A DNA stretch of 13,878 bases from Bacillota bacterium (GTDB lineage Bacteria > Bacillota > Clostridia > Peptostreptococcales > Anaerovoracaceae), in assembly GCA_017543805.1 (NCBI GenBank), contig JAFYFK010000184.1, forward strand, positions 1-13,878, in the 5' to 3' direction. Below the pieces are notes generated by a model. The model saw nothing but the letters and a program-made list of their open reading frames with translations. It was not told where the DNA came from and searched no databases. The position numbers were made by a program, and so were the translations under genes. Of the stretch, positions 13,458-13,878 are shown piece by piece. Every line of letters starts with the position of its first letter. Position 1 is the stretch's first letter.

Positions 13458-13878
13458 TGTCTGACAAGGTATTGCAGATAAAAGATCTTAAGATCTACTA
13501 TCCTGTTCGCAAGGGCATGATGGGCAAGGTACAGTACGTAAAGGCTGTCGACGGAGTCACCCTGGACGTCAAGAAGGGCGAAGTTCTGGGCATAGTAGGC
13601 GAATCCGGCTGCGGAAAGTCCACGCTCGGCAAGGCTGTCTGCCGGCTGATCCCCATCAGCGGCGGCCAGATAATCCTCAACGACAGGGATATAACGAATA
13701 TGCCCGAGTCGGAGCTGCGCCCCTACCGCAAGGATATGCAGATGATCTTCCAGGATCCATACGCGTCGCTCAACCCGCGCATGACGGTCCACGACATAAT
13801 CGCTGAGCCGATGATCATCCACAATATGTACAAGAGCCAGAAGGAGATCGACGACAAGGTAGTTGAGCTGCTCAACGA
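13457..13878 (+). CDS. Peptide ABC transporter ATP-binding protein (DppF/OppF-like), cut by window edge
   Basis: The second ATPase of the importer. The 140 visible residues contain the OppF-type start (LQIKDLKIYYPVRKG), Walker A GESGCGKS (48-55) and the Q-loop in MIFQDPYASLNPRM (Gln99), the usual OppF/DppF wording. Signature, Walker B and C-terminus lie outside the window. Its ATG overlaps the stop of the previous ATPase by one base (TAATG), with AGGAGG (13444-13449) upstream, so translation is coupled. It completes the minimal set of one binding protein, two permeases and two ATPases. Confidence 0.95.
   Translation, partial: MSDKVLQIKDLKIYYPVRKGMMGKVQYVKAVDGVTLDVKKGEVLGIVGESGCGKSTLGKAVCRLIPISGGQIILNDRDITNMPESELRPYRKDMQMIFQDPYASLNPRMTVHDIIAEPMIIHNMYKSQKEIDDKVVELLN

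Overview
The window (about 13.9 kb) reads as ordinary chromosomal DNA from an anaerobic, moderately GC-rich bacterium, most likely a member of the Bacillota (class Clostridia). The reasons are strong AGGAGG-type ribosome sites, frequent ATA and AGG codons, a helix-turn-helix regulator fused to a multi-pass membrane domain, a rubredoxin, and a UlaG-like metallo-hydrolase. This assignment is an inference and a few other anaerobic phyla remain possible. No tRNA, rRNA, CRISPR array, phage gene or transposase was seen. The window cuts through the first gene (an SDR reductase) and the last gene (an ABC ATPase).

Left part (1-5496). A minus-strand SDR oxidoreductase is divergent from a CLC-type anion transporter. 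The two promoters appear to share one palindromic -35 box. The CLC frame runs, without a stop, through a long acidic tail into a complete 51-residue rubredoxin that also has its own promoter and start. After a clean terminator come an XRE regulator with about six membrane segments and a UlaG-like metallo-beta-lactamase-fold hydrolase. Their upstream regions share sequence blocks. A bidirectional terminator separates them from a converging PlsC-type acyltransferase carrying an internal zinc ribbon.

Middle part (5647-8586). An alpha/beta hydrolase is followed by iadA, an isoaspartyl dipeptidase with every known metal and catalytic residue, under its own promoter set just before a terminator-like hairpin. 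Facing iadA is a class-I amidotransferase-fold hydrolase (peptidase C26) of the gamma-glutamyl hydrolase type. Between their 3' ends lies an AT-rich 319-base stretch rich in nested inverted repeats.

Right part (8641-13878). A 320-base divergent region carries a strong promoter and a perfect 14-base palindrome. It leads into a five-gene ABC importer: GsiB-like lipoprotein, two permeases and two ATPases, with an intercistronic hairpin after the binding protein. The binding protein resembles the glutathione-binding protein GsiB more than generic dipeptide-binding proteins. With iadA (beta-aspartyl bonds) and the C26 enzyme (gamma-glutamyl bonds) beside it, the region looks like a locus for importing and breaking down isopeptide-linked small peptides such as glutathione or isoaspartyl dipeptides. 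That functional reading is an inference from gene families and gene order.
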